Assembly: GCA_900544065.1 (NCBI GenBank)
Contig: UQTR01000101.1
Span: 1-6,324, forward strand
Direction of reading: 5' to 3'
Length of the DNA: 6,324 nt
From: an uncultured Collinsella sp.
GTDB lineage: Bacteria; Actinomycetota; Coriobacteriia; Coriobacteriales; Coriobacteriaceae
In this document: in pieces, positions 1-5,196 of the stretch
How the letters are laid out: each line of letters opens with the position of its first letter
Numbering within the stretch: position 1 is the first letter of the stretch
Made by a program: the position numbers and the translations under genes
Notes under the pieces: model-generated
What the model was told of the DNA's origin: nothing
The model's input: the letters and a program-made list of their open reading frames with translations, nothing else
Databases searched by the model: none

Positions 1-39
1 GCCTTATCGTCGGCAGCGTCAGATGTGTATAAGAGACAG
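1..39 (+). other. Untrimmed Nextera sequencing adapter (artefact)
   Basis: Positions 7-20 match the Nextera read-1 tail and 21-39 match the 19-base Tn5 mosaic end AGATGTGTATAAGAGACAG exactly. Together they form the complete read-1 transposase adapter. Bases 1-6 (GCCTTA) lie where the i5 index would sit, but I could not match them to a specific index. The stretch is synthetic library sequence left on a contig end, so genomic sequence begins at about position 40. It should not be read as a natural Tn5 insertion: only one mosaic end is present, fused to the Illumina-specific tail, and no transposase gene follows. Confidence 0.97.
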
Positions 40-71
40 GCGTTGCCTGGGCGCATCCTCGGCAGCTTATC

Positions 72-1271
72 CTAGAGCTTGTGGTGGCGCTCTTCTTTAC
101 GTTCCTCGGCTGCTTGCTCCTCCTGCTTAAAAGCGGGGTCGTCGGGGGTTACCAGCTCGTCTTCGTGTGTGCGCTTGTTGTAATGGTGGCGCAGGACGGG
201 CTCAAACAGGTGCAGGTGCTTGGCGAAGGCCGCCGAGCCAATGGCGAGCACGACAAAGATGAGCACGCGCGTGGGCACCTCGACCTGATTGATCGCGGCG
301 GCGCCGGCCGAAAGCATGATGCACCAGGCGTAGATGAGCAGCACGGCCTGCTTTTGGTTGTAACCCTCTTGGATCAGGCGGTGGTGGATGTGGCCCTTGT
401 CAGCCTGTCCGATGCTAATGTGGGCGCGTTTGCGGCGCACGATGGCGCTGAACGTGTCTATGATGGGCACGCCTGCCACGATGAGCGGGATGATGAGCGA
501 GGTGAGCGCGGCGGTGCGGCTCACGTTGAGCAGCGAGATGGAGCCCAAAGCGAAGCCCAGCAGCAGCGACCCCGAGTCGCCCAAGAAGATGCTCGCGGGG
601 TTGAAGTTGTAATGCAGAAAAGCCACGCACGAGCCAAAGAGCGCGATGGAGAGCGCGGCGGCGTCGATGCGGCCCGAAAGCATGGCCATCGTGAACATGG
701 TGAACGATGCGATGCCGCAAATGCCCGTGGCCAGGCCGTCGAGGCCGTCGATGAGGTTGATGATGTTGGTGAACGCCACTAGGTAGATCACGGTGATGGG
801 GTAGGCGAGCCAGCCAAGCATGATCTCGCCGGGGGCAAACGGGTTGATGATGACGCCGATTTTTAAGCCGCCGATGCAGGCGATGAGCGCGGCGAGCACC
901 TGGCCGGCCAGCTTTTGCTTGGGCTTGAGCTGGAAGACATCATCGATCGCGCCTGTCGCAAAGATCACGGTAAAGGAGAGTGCCAGCACGGGGTAGCTGA
1001 TGTGAAGGCGCGGGTGCGGTACCAAAACGGGCGGCCAGCCCAGGTACCAGGTGCCCAGGATCTGCACGATGCAGGCAACGACGAGGCCCAAAAAGACCGC
1101 GGTGCCGCCCATGCGTGGGATGGGCTTAGTGTTGATACGGCGCTTGGAGGGATAGTCGACGGCGTCGAGCTTGATTGCCAGGCGCTTGACCAGGGGTACC
1201 GTGAGAAAGGTCGTGATAAAGGCAGCGGCCGCCACGCATAAGTACGGTATGAAGCTCGTGGATGAAGCCAT
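72..1271 (-). CDS. wecA: Undecaprenyl-phosphate N-acetylglucosaminyl 1-phosphate transferase (WecA/TagO/Rfe type)
   Basis: A 399-aa polytopic membrane enzyme of the MraY/WecA glycosyltransferase family. Members transfer a HexNAc-1-phosphate from a UDP-sugar to undecaprenyl phosphate on the cytoplasmic face, which starts synthesis of teichoic acids, capsules or other surface glycans. Family motifs are all present: PRMGG at residues 52-56, the Mg-binding Asp pair D110-D111, NIINLIDGLDG at 169-179, FLGDSGS at 229-235, and HIHHRL at 294-299. The HIHH form followed by RL fits WecA/TagO (GlcNAc-1-P) rather than MraY. About ten or eleven hydrophobic segments are visible, followed by a charged tail (about 365-399) rich in Glu, Lys and Arg. 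An in-frame TGA two codons upstream fixes the ATG as the first available start; the ribosome site is weak (GGCGG). In actinobacteria this gene often precedes the ATP synthase operon, but that side lies beyond the contig end. The donor sugar and final polymer cannot be read from the sequence. Symbol tagO would be equally fair. Confidence 0.92.
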   Translation of the reverse strand: MASSTSFIPYLCVAAAAFITTFLTVPLVKRLAIKLDAVDYPSKRRINTKPIPRMGGTAVFLGLVVACIVQILGTWYLGWPPVLVPHPRLHISYPVLALSFTVIFATGAIDDVFQLKPKQKLAGQVLAALIACIGGLKIGVIINPFAPGEIMLGWLAYPITVIYLVAFTNIINLIDGLDGLATGICGIASFTMFTMAMLSGRIDAAALSIALFGSCVAFLHYNFNPASIFLGDSGSLLLGFALGSISLLNVSRTAALTSLIIPLIVAGVPIIDTFSAIVRRKRAHISIGQADKGHIHHRLIQEGYNQKQAVLLIYAWCIMLSAGAAAINQVEVPTRVLIFVVLAIGSAAFAKHLHLFEPVLRHHYNKRTHEDELVTPDDPAFKQEEQAAEERKEERHHKL

Positions 1272-1486
1272 GAATCAAAAAACCGCCAAGCGTCGAAGGA
1301 AAAGGTCAAAGAGCGCTACGCGCAAAAGGGCATAGCTGACCCATGATACTCGACCGAGGGGGGTGCGGGGGTTTGTGCCGTGCGATTATCACGCGCTTAC
1401 CAGATATTGGGATGTTGGCGGGGGTTCTGCCGAGTACCGTTGGGCGTCATACGGGATCCGCGATGGCAATTTTTGGCAAAATCGGC
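1272..1486. other. Non-coding gap between wecA and the 6S RNA candidate; no gene seen
   Basis: I see no convincing protein gene here on either strand. The stretch is upstream of minus-strand wecA, so it probably carries that gene's promoter. A GATAAT hexamer on the minus strand (1385-1390) is a fair -10, but no good -35 lies at a suitable distance, so I do not call a promoter. Two G-runs occur at about 1358-1373 and 1419-1424. Three spaced copies of a TTTTGCC/ATTGCC-like string on the minus strand (about 1465-1490) follow the RNA candidate and may just be the AT-rich flank of its terminator. Confidence 0.5.
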
Positions 1487-1657
1487 AAAAGAAAACCACC
1501 CCCCACGTTACGAAAATGAACCCACCTAAAACAGGTGGGTGCCCTCATCGACTGTTCCAGCGTCCTTAACAACGAAGGATACCTGTACTAAGTACGACTG
1601 TGTGGGCTCCCTAAATAAACGCGACGGTTCACCCAGTTGCTCCGCGGGGGGCGGAAT
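1487..1657 (-). ncRNA. ssrS: Candidate 6S RNA (about 170 nt)
   Basis: 6S RNA mimics an open promoter, sequesters housekeeping RNA polymerase and is released by synthesis of a short product RNA. Read on the minus strand, the 5' arm 1654-1643 pairs with the 3' arm 1507-1496 over 12 contiguous base pairs (two G-U), followed by the U-rich run TTTTCTTTT (1495-1487). Inside, GCCC (1607-1604) pairs with GGGC (1544-1541) and TCCTT (1579-1575) pairs with AAGGA (1567-1563), giving an irregular terminal stem-loop. A large bubble remains between the closing and terminal stems. Its 3' strand forms a perfect 8-bp hairpin, ACCCACCT with AGGTGGGT (1540-1520), preceded by GAGGGC. A hairpin there and a GCACCCACCT-like string are features I associate with 6S RNAs. 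A TATGAT -10 lies about 7 nt upstream. Length, architecture and the lack of an ORF all fit. It could be another structured RNA; a covariance-model search (Rfam RF00013) would decide. The ends are approximate. Confidence 0.75.
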
Positions 1658-1663
1658 ACCTAC

Positions 1664-1692
1664 ATCATAAAGCGGCACTTTGTTGATTCCAG
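1664..1692 (-). promoter_or_regulatory. Candidate promoter of the 6S RNA
   Basis: On the minus strand TATGAT (1669-1664) matches five of six bases of the -10 consensus and lies about seven bases before the expected RNA start near 1657. With a 17-base spacer the -35 hexamer is CTGGAA (1692-1687), a poor match to TTGACA. The call rests mainly on the -10 and its position relative to the closing stem. Confidence 0.5.
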
Positions 1693-1694
1693 TC

Positions 1695-1723
1695 TTGACA
1701 TTACAAAAAACGTGTCGGACGAT
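1695..1723 (+). promoter_or_regulatory. Possible promoter for the radical SAM gene
   Basis: A perfect TTGACA (-35) sits at 1695-1700. The hexamer 17 bases on is GACGAT (1718-1723), which matches the -10 consensus at only three positions. It would give a leader of roughly 75-80 nt before the ATG at 1808. It lies almost back to back with the proposed 6S RNA promoter on the other strand, so the two may be divergently transcribed from this block. This is tentative because of the weak -10. Confidence 0.3.
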
Positions 1724-1794
1724 TACGGCGCCTTGGGCTTGGAGCCGTCTGCGCGGTCCGGGCCTTTACGTATGAGCTGCTGAATCGTTGTTTT

Positions 1795-1798
1795 GGAG
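1795..1798 (+). promoter_or_regulatory. Ribosome binding site deciding the radical SAM start
   Basis: GGAG lies nine bases before the ATG at 1808. The earlier in-frame TTG at 1793 overlaps this site and has no Shine-Dalgarno sequence of its own, so the ATG is preferred. Confidence 0.7.
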
Positions 1799-1807
1799 CA
1801 TGTTTTT

Positions 1808-2746
1808 ATGCCGACGTCGTTGACCGAACTTTTTTCGCCCGCCTGCCATTTGTGTCCACGCCGTTGCGGCGCGGCACGCGACGAGGGCGCGCATGGCGTG
1901 TGCGGTGCCGACGACACGCTTAAAGTCGCCCGCGCGGCGCTCCATATGTGGGAGGAGCCGCCCATTTCGGGTGAGGCCGGCTCGGGCACGATTTTCTTTA
2001 GCGGCTGTTCGCTCAAATGCGTCTACTGCCAAAACCACGAGATCTCGACGGGCAATTTCGGTCTTGAGATTTCGCCCGAGCGCTTGGTCGAGATTATGCT
2101 GGAGCTGCAGGACCAGGGCGCCAACAACATTAACCTGGTGACTGCGACACATTATGCTCACCTGCTGCCGGCCGCGATTGCCGAAGCGCGGGAGCGCGGG
2201 CTGGACATCCCGATCGTCTACAACACGAGCGGCTATGAGCGGGCGAGTGCCGTTGCTGCCCTGGGTGACCTGGTTGATGTGTGGCTCACCGACTTTAAAT
2301 ATGCTGATGCCGAGCTTGCTCAGTCACTTTCTCATATTAAGGATTACCCGCGCGTGGCCGTGTCGGGCCTGGCACAGATGGCGCGCGAGGTCGAGCGCCG
2401 CGGGGGAGAGCTGGTGGACGACGAGGGGCTCATGAAGCGCGGCATCATCGTGCGTCACCTAGTGCTGCCGGGACATGCGGACGATTCGTGCCGCGTGCTG
2501 GACCTGGTGTGGCAGACGGTGGGCGACGTGCCGATTTCGGTCATGAACCAGTACACGCCCAATGCGCTCATGCGCGAGCAAGGCGGCGAGTTGGCACGCG
2601 CCGTGACGCGCGAGGAGTACGAGCAGGTGCTCGATCATGCCGACGACCTGGGCTTTACGACGATGTTCTGGCAAGAAGGCGGAGCGGTAGACGAGAGCTT
2701 TACCCCGGCGTTCGACACCACCGGTGTCCTCACCAGCGCAAAGTAG
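1808..2746 (+). CDS. Radical SAM protein, PflX / pyruvate formate-lyase activating enzyme-like (COG1313)
   Basis: A 312-aa soluble radical SAM protein. The [4Fe-4S] cluster motif CxxxCxxC is C67-C71-C74 within FFSGCSLKCVYCQN. Ahead of it is a second Cys set, C13, C16, C20 and C32, in a CxxC-x3-C-x11-C arrangement typical of this family and able in principle to hold another Fe-S centre or zinc. Further family-like segments are VTATHY (111-116), YNTSGYE (138-144), WLTDFKYAD (159-167), RHLVLPGH (216-223) and MNQYTP (246-251). The overall layout is that of COG1313, often labelled PflX, whose members resemble glycyl-radical-enzyme activases but whose substrate is not established. No glycyl radical enzyme is encoded in this window, so an activase role is not supported by context. 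The gene appears monocistronic: non-coding DNA precedes it, and an inverted-repeat element and a tRNA with its own promoter follow. The start at 1808 adds five fewer residues than the TTG alternative. Confidence 0.88.
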   Translation: MPTSLTELFSPACHLCPRRCGAARDEGAHGVCGADDTLKVARAALHMWEEPPISGEAGSGTIFFSGCSLKCVYCQNHEISTGNFGLEISPERLVEIMLELQDQGANNINLVTATHYAHLLPAAIAEARERGLDIPIVYNTSGYERASAVAALGDLVDVWLTDFKYADAELAQSLSHIKDYPRVAVSGLAQMAREVERRGGELVDDEGLMKRGIIVRHLVLPGHADDSCRVLDLVWQTVGDVPISVMNQYTPNALMREQGGELARAVTREEYEQVLDHADDLGFTTMFWQEGGAVDESFTPAFDTTGVLTSAK

Positions 2747-2754
2747 CGCGTTCG

Positions 2755-2836
2755 CCGATGATTTTTCTGGGACGGGGGATAAATAATCATCGGGTGGCTC
2801 GGGCGTTCGAAAAGTAGTCAAAACAGCCCCGTCCCA
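2755..2836. repeat. Intergenic interleaved inverted-repeat element, copy A
   Basis: This begins eight bases after the radical SAM stop codon. Stem 1 is CCGATGATT (2755-2763) with AATCATCGG (2785-2793), nine perfect pairs. Its 21-nt loop holds TGGGACGGGG (2768-2777), which is exactly complementary to CCCCGTCCCA (2827-2836), ten pairs. The two stems interleave, so they would form either a pseudoknot (connecting segments of 4, 7 and 33 nt) or two alternative folds. Beyond a mismatch the second pairing continues as TTT (2764-2766) with AAA (2838-2840). It is not a simple forward terminator, because the outer stem is followed by A residues rather than T. A second element of the same design overlaps the pncB stop (5087-5135). 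The function is unknown. Confidence 0.7.
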
Positions 2837-2856
2837 AAAAGACTGGGTATTGGGCG

Positions 2857-2884
2857 TTGACAGTTGGCGAGCCGTAGGTAAAAT
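2857..2884 (+). promoter_or_regulatory. Promoter of tRNA-Ala
   Basis: A perfect -35 TTGACA (2857-2862) is followed after 16 bases by TAAAAT (2879-2884), five of six matches to the -10 consensus. Transcription would start near 2891, about seven bases before the mature tRNA. This is the best sigma-70-type promoter in the window. Confidence 0.8.
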
Positions 2885-2897
2885 ATCAACTTGTCCT

Positions 2898-2973
2898 GGG
2901 GACGTAGCTCAGTTGGGAGAGCGCTGCCGTCGCATGGCAGAGGCCGAGGGTTCGACTCCCTTCGTCTCCACCC
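2898..2973 (+). tRNA. tRNA-Ala (anticodon CGC)
   Basis: A full cloverleaf can be drawn. The acceptor GGGGACG (2898-2904) pairs with CGTCTCC (2963-2969), including the G3-U70 wobble that is the main identity element for alanyl-tRNA synthetase. The D stem is GCTC/GAGC (2907-2910, 2919-2922). The anticodon stem is CTGCC/GGCAG (2924-2928, 2936-2940) with loop GTCGCAT and anticodon CGC at 2931-2933, reading GCG codons, which are frequent in these GC-rich genes. The T stem GAGGG/CCCTT encloses TTCGACT. The discriminator is A73 (2970). The next three bases are CCC rather than CCA, so the CCA tail must be added after transcription. The gene stands alone between its own promoter and terminator. Confidence 0.97.
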
Positions 2974-2984
2974 TTGGATTTGAT

Positions 2985-3016
2985 AAGCCGCTGACGTTGT
3001 GTCGGCGGCTTTTTTT
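2985..3016 (+). terminator. Intrinsic terminator after tRNA-Ala
   Basis: AAGCCGCTGAC (2985-2995) pairs with GTCGGCGGCTT (3001-3011), eleven pairs with one T-G wobble, around the five-base loop GTTGT. An uninterrupted T run (3010-3016) follows. It begins 12 bases after the tRNA 3' end and finishes only 18 bases before the ATG of the next gene. Confidence 0.92.
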
Positions 3017-3021
3017 AAAAG

Positions 3022-3027
3022 AAAGGG
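3022..3027 (+). promoter_or_regulatory. Ribosome binding site deciding the start at 3035
   Basis: AAAGGG lies seven bases before the ATG at 3035. The in-frame GTG at 2999 would place the start inside the tRNA terminator hairpin and has no ribosome site, so it is rejected. Confidence 0.7.
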
Positions 3028-3034
3028 CTATACC

Positions 3035-3505
3035 ATGGCCGAGCTTGAGTCCCAACCACTGTCTGCCGAGGAGCGCGCCGAGTTGGAAGAGCTCCGCGCC
3101 GAGAAGGCCCGTCGCGAGGCCCAGGAAGAGGCCCGTCGCGAGCGTGAGGAGCTGGCCGCCCTGCGCGCCGAGCGCGAGAAGGCGGAGGAGGCAGCCGCGA
3201 AGGTTGCATCCGAGCCTGCGCCCGCGCCCAAGCCCGCGCCTGCGCCCAAGCCCGCCGCTGCGAAGCCCGCGCCCACCGCACCCAAGTCTCAGCCTAAAAA
3301 GGCCGCTCGTCCCAAGTCCGTCGAGCCCAAACCGAGCCGTGACGAGATGACCTTTGCCCAGCGCATGGTCACCTCCAAGGAGCCTGCGGGCGAGAATGAG
3401 ATCCCCGGCATGGCGCCGGCTCAAAAAATCATCATCGTGCTCGCCCTCATCGCGTTTATCGTCTTTATGGTTTACACGATCACGGGCAGCATGGGCCTGC
3501 ACTAA
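3035..3505 (+). CDS. Hypothetical coiled-coil, Pro/Ala/Lys-rich protein with a C-terminal membrane anchor
   Basis: I do not recognise this 156-aa protein. Residues 8-58 are almost all Glu, Arg, Ala, Lys and Leu and should form a charged helix or coiled coil. Residues 60-100 are a low-complexity Pro/Ala/Lys linker containing two tandem PAPAPK units (61-72), encoded by two near-identical 18-base DNA repeats at 3215-3250. Residues 101-130 are a more ordinary sequence (MTFAQRMVTSKEP, then GMAPAQ) that could be the conserved part. Residues 131-149 are strongly hydrophobic (IIIVLALIAFIVFMVYTI) and form a single membrane segment that leaves only about seven residues after it. With no signal peptide, the expected layout is a tail-anchored protein with its long N-terminal part in the cytoplasm. 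It starts 18 bases after the tRNA terminator and is followed 82 bases later by pncB with no terminator between, so the two may be co-transcribed. Function unknown. Low-complexity composition makes remote similarity unreliable. Confidence 0.8.
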   Translation: MAELESQPLSAEERAELEELRAEKARREAQEEARREREELAALRAEREKAEEAAAKVASEPAPAPKPAPAPKPAAAKPAPTAPKSQPKKAARPKSVEPKPSRDEMTFAQRMVTSKEPAGENEIPGMAPAQKIIIVLALIAFIVFMVYTITGSMGLH

Positions 3506-3574
3506 CCTGTTCGCGCCGGGCTCCATGCCCGCACGTCCGCCTCGCCCAACCCTCAACCTCTGCACAGCACATCC

Positions 3575-3580
3575 GAAAGG
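3575..3580 (+). promoter_or_regulatory. Ribosome binding site deciding the pncB start
   Basis: GAAAGG lies seven bases before the ATG at 3588. The frame is open back to an ATG at 3354, but that extension overlaps the end of the preceding gene and does not resemble the family, so 3588 is preferred. Confidence 0.75.
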
Positions 3581-3587
3581 TCGCCCC

Positions 3588-5093
3588 ATGGCTTTGACCG
3601 ACATCTCGCATCCTACCGACATTGCAATGCTCACCGATTTGTACGAACTCACTATGGCCCAGGGCCTGTGGGAGAGCGGCAAGGCCAATGAGCAGGGTTG
3701 CTTTACGGCGTTTTACCGTGACCATCCCTTTGGCAGCGCGTATGCCGTCATGTGCGGCACTGCCGAGCTGCCCGAGCTTGTCGAGAACCTGCGCTTTACG
3801 CCCGAGGACATCGACTATCTAGCTTCGCTCCAGGCCCCGGCCGGCGGCGCGATGTTTAAGCCTGCATTTCTCGACTACCTGCGCAACTTCCGTGCGCACG
3901 TGAATATCGACGCCGTGCCCGAGGGCGAGCTCGTCTTTCCGCGCGAGCCCATGGTGCGCGTCACCGGCCCGTCGCTGGAGTGCCAGCTGCTCGAGACCGC
4001 GTTGCTCAACATCGTCGGCTTCCAAACGCTTGTTGCCACCAAGACGGCGCGCGTGGTGTTGGCGGCCGACGGTCGTCCCGTGGCCGAGTTTGGCCTGCGC
4101 CGTGCCCAGGGTCCCGATGGCGGCCTGGCTGTTGCGCGCGCGAGCTACGTGGCGGGCTGCTCGTCTACGTCCAACGTGCTTGCCGGGCGCCGCTACGGCA
4201 TTCCCGTCTTTGGCACGCATGCGCACAGCTGGGTGATGAGCTTCGATTCCGAGCTCGAGGCCTTCCGCGCCTTTGCCAAGTCGAGCCCCAAGAACTGTAC
4301 GCTGCTTATCGACACGTACGACGTGCGCGAGGGCTGCGAACATGCCATTACGGTTGCCAAGGAGATGGAGGCGGTGGGCGAGCGCCTGTCGGCTATTCGC
4401 ATTGACTCGGGCGACCTGGCCAAGTTGTCCAAGTATGTCCGCGGCCGTTTTGACGCCGAGGGCCTGCCCTATGTGGGGATCTCGGTTTCCAACGATCTGG
4501 ACGAGTACACGATTCAGTCGCTGCTCGACCAGGGCGCACCCATCGACAGCTTTGGCGTGGGCACCAAGCTCGCGACCTGCTACGATCAGCCGGCACTGGG
4601 CGGCGTGTACAAGCTTTCGGCCCGTCGTGCGAGTGACGCGGAGCCGTGGACGCCGGTGGTGAAGCTTTCCGAGCAGCCCTACAAGCGCACGATCCCCGGC
4701 GTGCAGCGCGTGCGACGCTATTACGACGGCTTTGGCGGCCCGGTCTGCGACATGATCTATGACGAGGACCATCTGGCAGGGGAGGGCGCCGCGCGCGGCA
4801 ATACCCTTGTGGCCGTGAACGATGCAGCCTTGGTGACCGATGTGTCCGAGCTTGAGTATCGTGAGCTGCTGATGCCGATCGTGCGCGACGGCAGCGCGGT
4901 GGCTCCGCGTGAGAGCATTAAGGACGCGCGCGAGCGCTGTGCTTGGGCACTCGATCATCTGGACGCGGCTTTCAAGCGCTTCCTGTATCCGCAGACCTAC
5001 GTGGTGGGCATGGAGCAGGGCCTGGCCCAGGTGCGCGACGAGCTCGTGCGCAAGAACATGGCCGCGGCTTCGGCCTTCCCCTGGGCAAAATGA
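3588..5093 (+). CDS. pncB: Nicotinate phosphoribosyltransferase
   Basis: A 501-aa cytoplasmic enzyme of the Preiss-Handler salvage route to NAD. It joins nicotinate to PRPP to give nicotinate mononucleotide, with ATP hydrolysis driving the reaction. The N-terminal MLTDLYELTMAQGLW (14-28) and FYRDHPFGSAYAV (42-54) are typical of the family. VATKTARV (149-156), EFGLRRAQGPDG (167-178), GTHAHSWV (209-216) and IDTYDVREG (241-249) follow. RIDSGDLAKLS (271-281) and FGVGTKLATCYDQPALGGVYKL (322-343) make up the barrel and phosphoribosyl-binding region. H213 in the AHS motif corresponds to the histidine that is autophosphorylated in characterised members, and R171-R172 lie in the conserved substrate-binding segment. 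Length fits the long bacterial/mammalian form. The gene is intact. It follows the tail-anchored protein gene after 82 bases and precedes proB by 103 bases. Its TGA stop lies within the first arm of the inverted-repeat element at 5087-5135. Confidence 0.96.
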   Translation: MALTDISHPTDIAMLTDLYELTMAQGLWESGKANEQGCFTAFYRDHPFGSAYAVMCGTAELPELVENLRFTPEDIDYLASLQAPAGGAMFKPAFLDYLRNFRAHVNIDAVPEGELVFPREPMVRVTGPSLECQLLETALLNIVGFQTLVATKTARVVLAADGRPVAEFGLRRAQGPDGGLAVARASYVAGCSSTSNVLAGRRYGIPVFGTHAHSWVMSFDSELEAFRAFAKSSPKNCTLLIDTYDVREGCEHAITVAKEMEAVGERLSAIRIDSGDLAKLSKYVRGRFDAEGLPYVGISVSNDLDEYTIQSLLDQGAPIDSFGVGTKLATCYDQPALGGVYKLSARRASDAEPWTPVVKLSEQPYKRTIPGVQRVRRYYDGFGGPVCDMIYDEDHLAGEGAARGNTLVAVNDAALVTDVSELEYRELLMPIVRDGSAVAPRESIKDARERCAWALDHLDAAFKRFLYPQTYVVGMEQGLAQVRDELVRKNMAAASAFPWAK

Positions 5094-5135
5094 TCCGAAG
5101 GGGACGGAGGAAAACGGATCATTTTCGTCCGTCCC
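5087..5135. repeat. Intergenic interleaved inverted-repeat element, copy B
   Basis: Stem 1 is AAAATGATCCG (5087-5097) with CGGATCATTTT (5115-5125), eleven perfect pairs that include the pncB stop codon at 5091-5093. Its 17-nt loop holds GGGACGGA (5101-5108), exactly complementary to TCCGTCCC (5128-5135), eight pairs. The design matches copy A at 2755-2836. The two 39-nt stem-1 cores align without gaps, with ATGAT, GGGACGG, GGA and ATCAT at identical offsets. Only two bases separate the stem-1 and stem-2 3' arms here, so both full stems are unlikely at once and alternative folds are more plausible. Stem 1 followed by the T4 at its end might give weak termination. The function is unknown. Confidence 0.7.
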
Positions 5136-5196
5136 GCACCGGGTGCCCCAGCTGCCCCAGCTCGCCCGAACGCTCGACATTCGATTGGTTTGACGT

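Noticed and set aside
7..39. Mosaic-end sequence as evidence for a natural Tn5/IS50 insertion
   Set aside because: The mosaic end is an engineered sequence and is joined here to the Illumina read-1 tail. There is no transposase gene and no second end.
40..56. Minus-strand ATG at 56-54 just after wecA as the start of a downstream gene
   Set aside because: Only about five codons remain before the adapter and the purine-rich GAGG touches the ATG, too close for a ribosome site. There is not enough sequence to judge.
1520..1540. 8-bp hairpin ACCCACCT/AGGTGGGT as a stand-alone terminator
   Set aside because: No T run follows the stem on either strand. It is better explained as the internal hairpin of the 6S RNA candidate.
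1363..1569. Small plus-strand open frame of 68 codons in the gap
   Set aside because: It overlaps the 6S RNA candidate on the other strand, has no ribosome site and shows an unstructured composition.
2764..2840. Inverted repeat around the radical SAM 3' end as an ordinary rho-independent terminator
   Set aside because: The outer stem has a loop of about 49 bases and is followed by A residues on the plus strand. The inner stem has no T run, so a standard terminator is not supported.
3517..3531. CGGGC/GCCCG hairpin between the hypothetical gene and pncB as a terminator
   Set aside because: The stem is only five pairs with no T run after it. It does not argue against co-transcription.
2909..3688. 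Minus-strand open frame (259 codons) covering the tRNA and the hypothetical gene
   Set aside because: It runs through a tRNA gene and its terminator and is a Gly/Arg/Leu-rich antisense reading of the Pro/Ala/Lys linker. It has no ribosome site or motif.
5087..5135. Copy B forming a full pseudoknot with both stems at once
   Set aside because: Only two bases connect the 11-bp stem 1 to the 3' arm of stem 2, too short to span the groove. Alternative folds are more likely, although copy A could form a pseudoknot.
3819..5180. Long minus-strand open frame (453 codons) opposite pncB
   Set aside because: It lies almost entirely inside pncB, is His/Arg/Ala-rich with no recognisable domain, and mirrors the codon bias of the real gene on the other strand. 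pncB has clear family motifs throughout.
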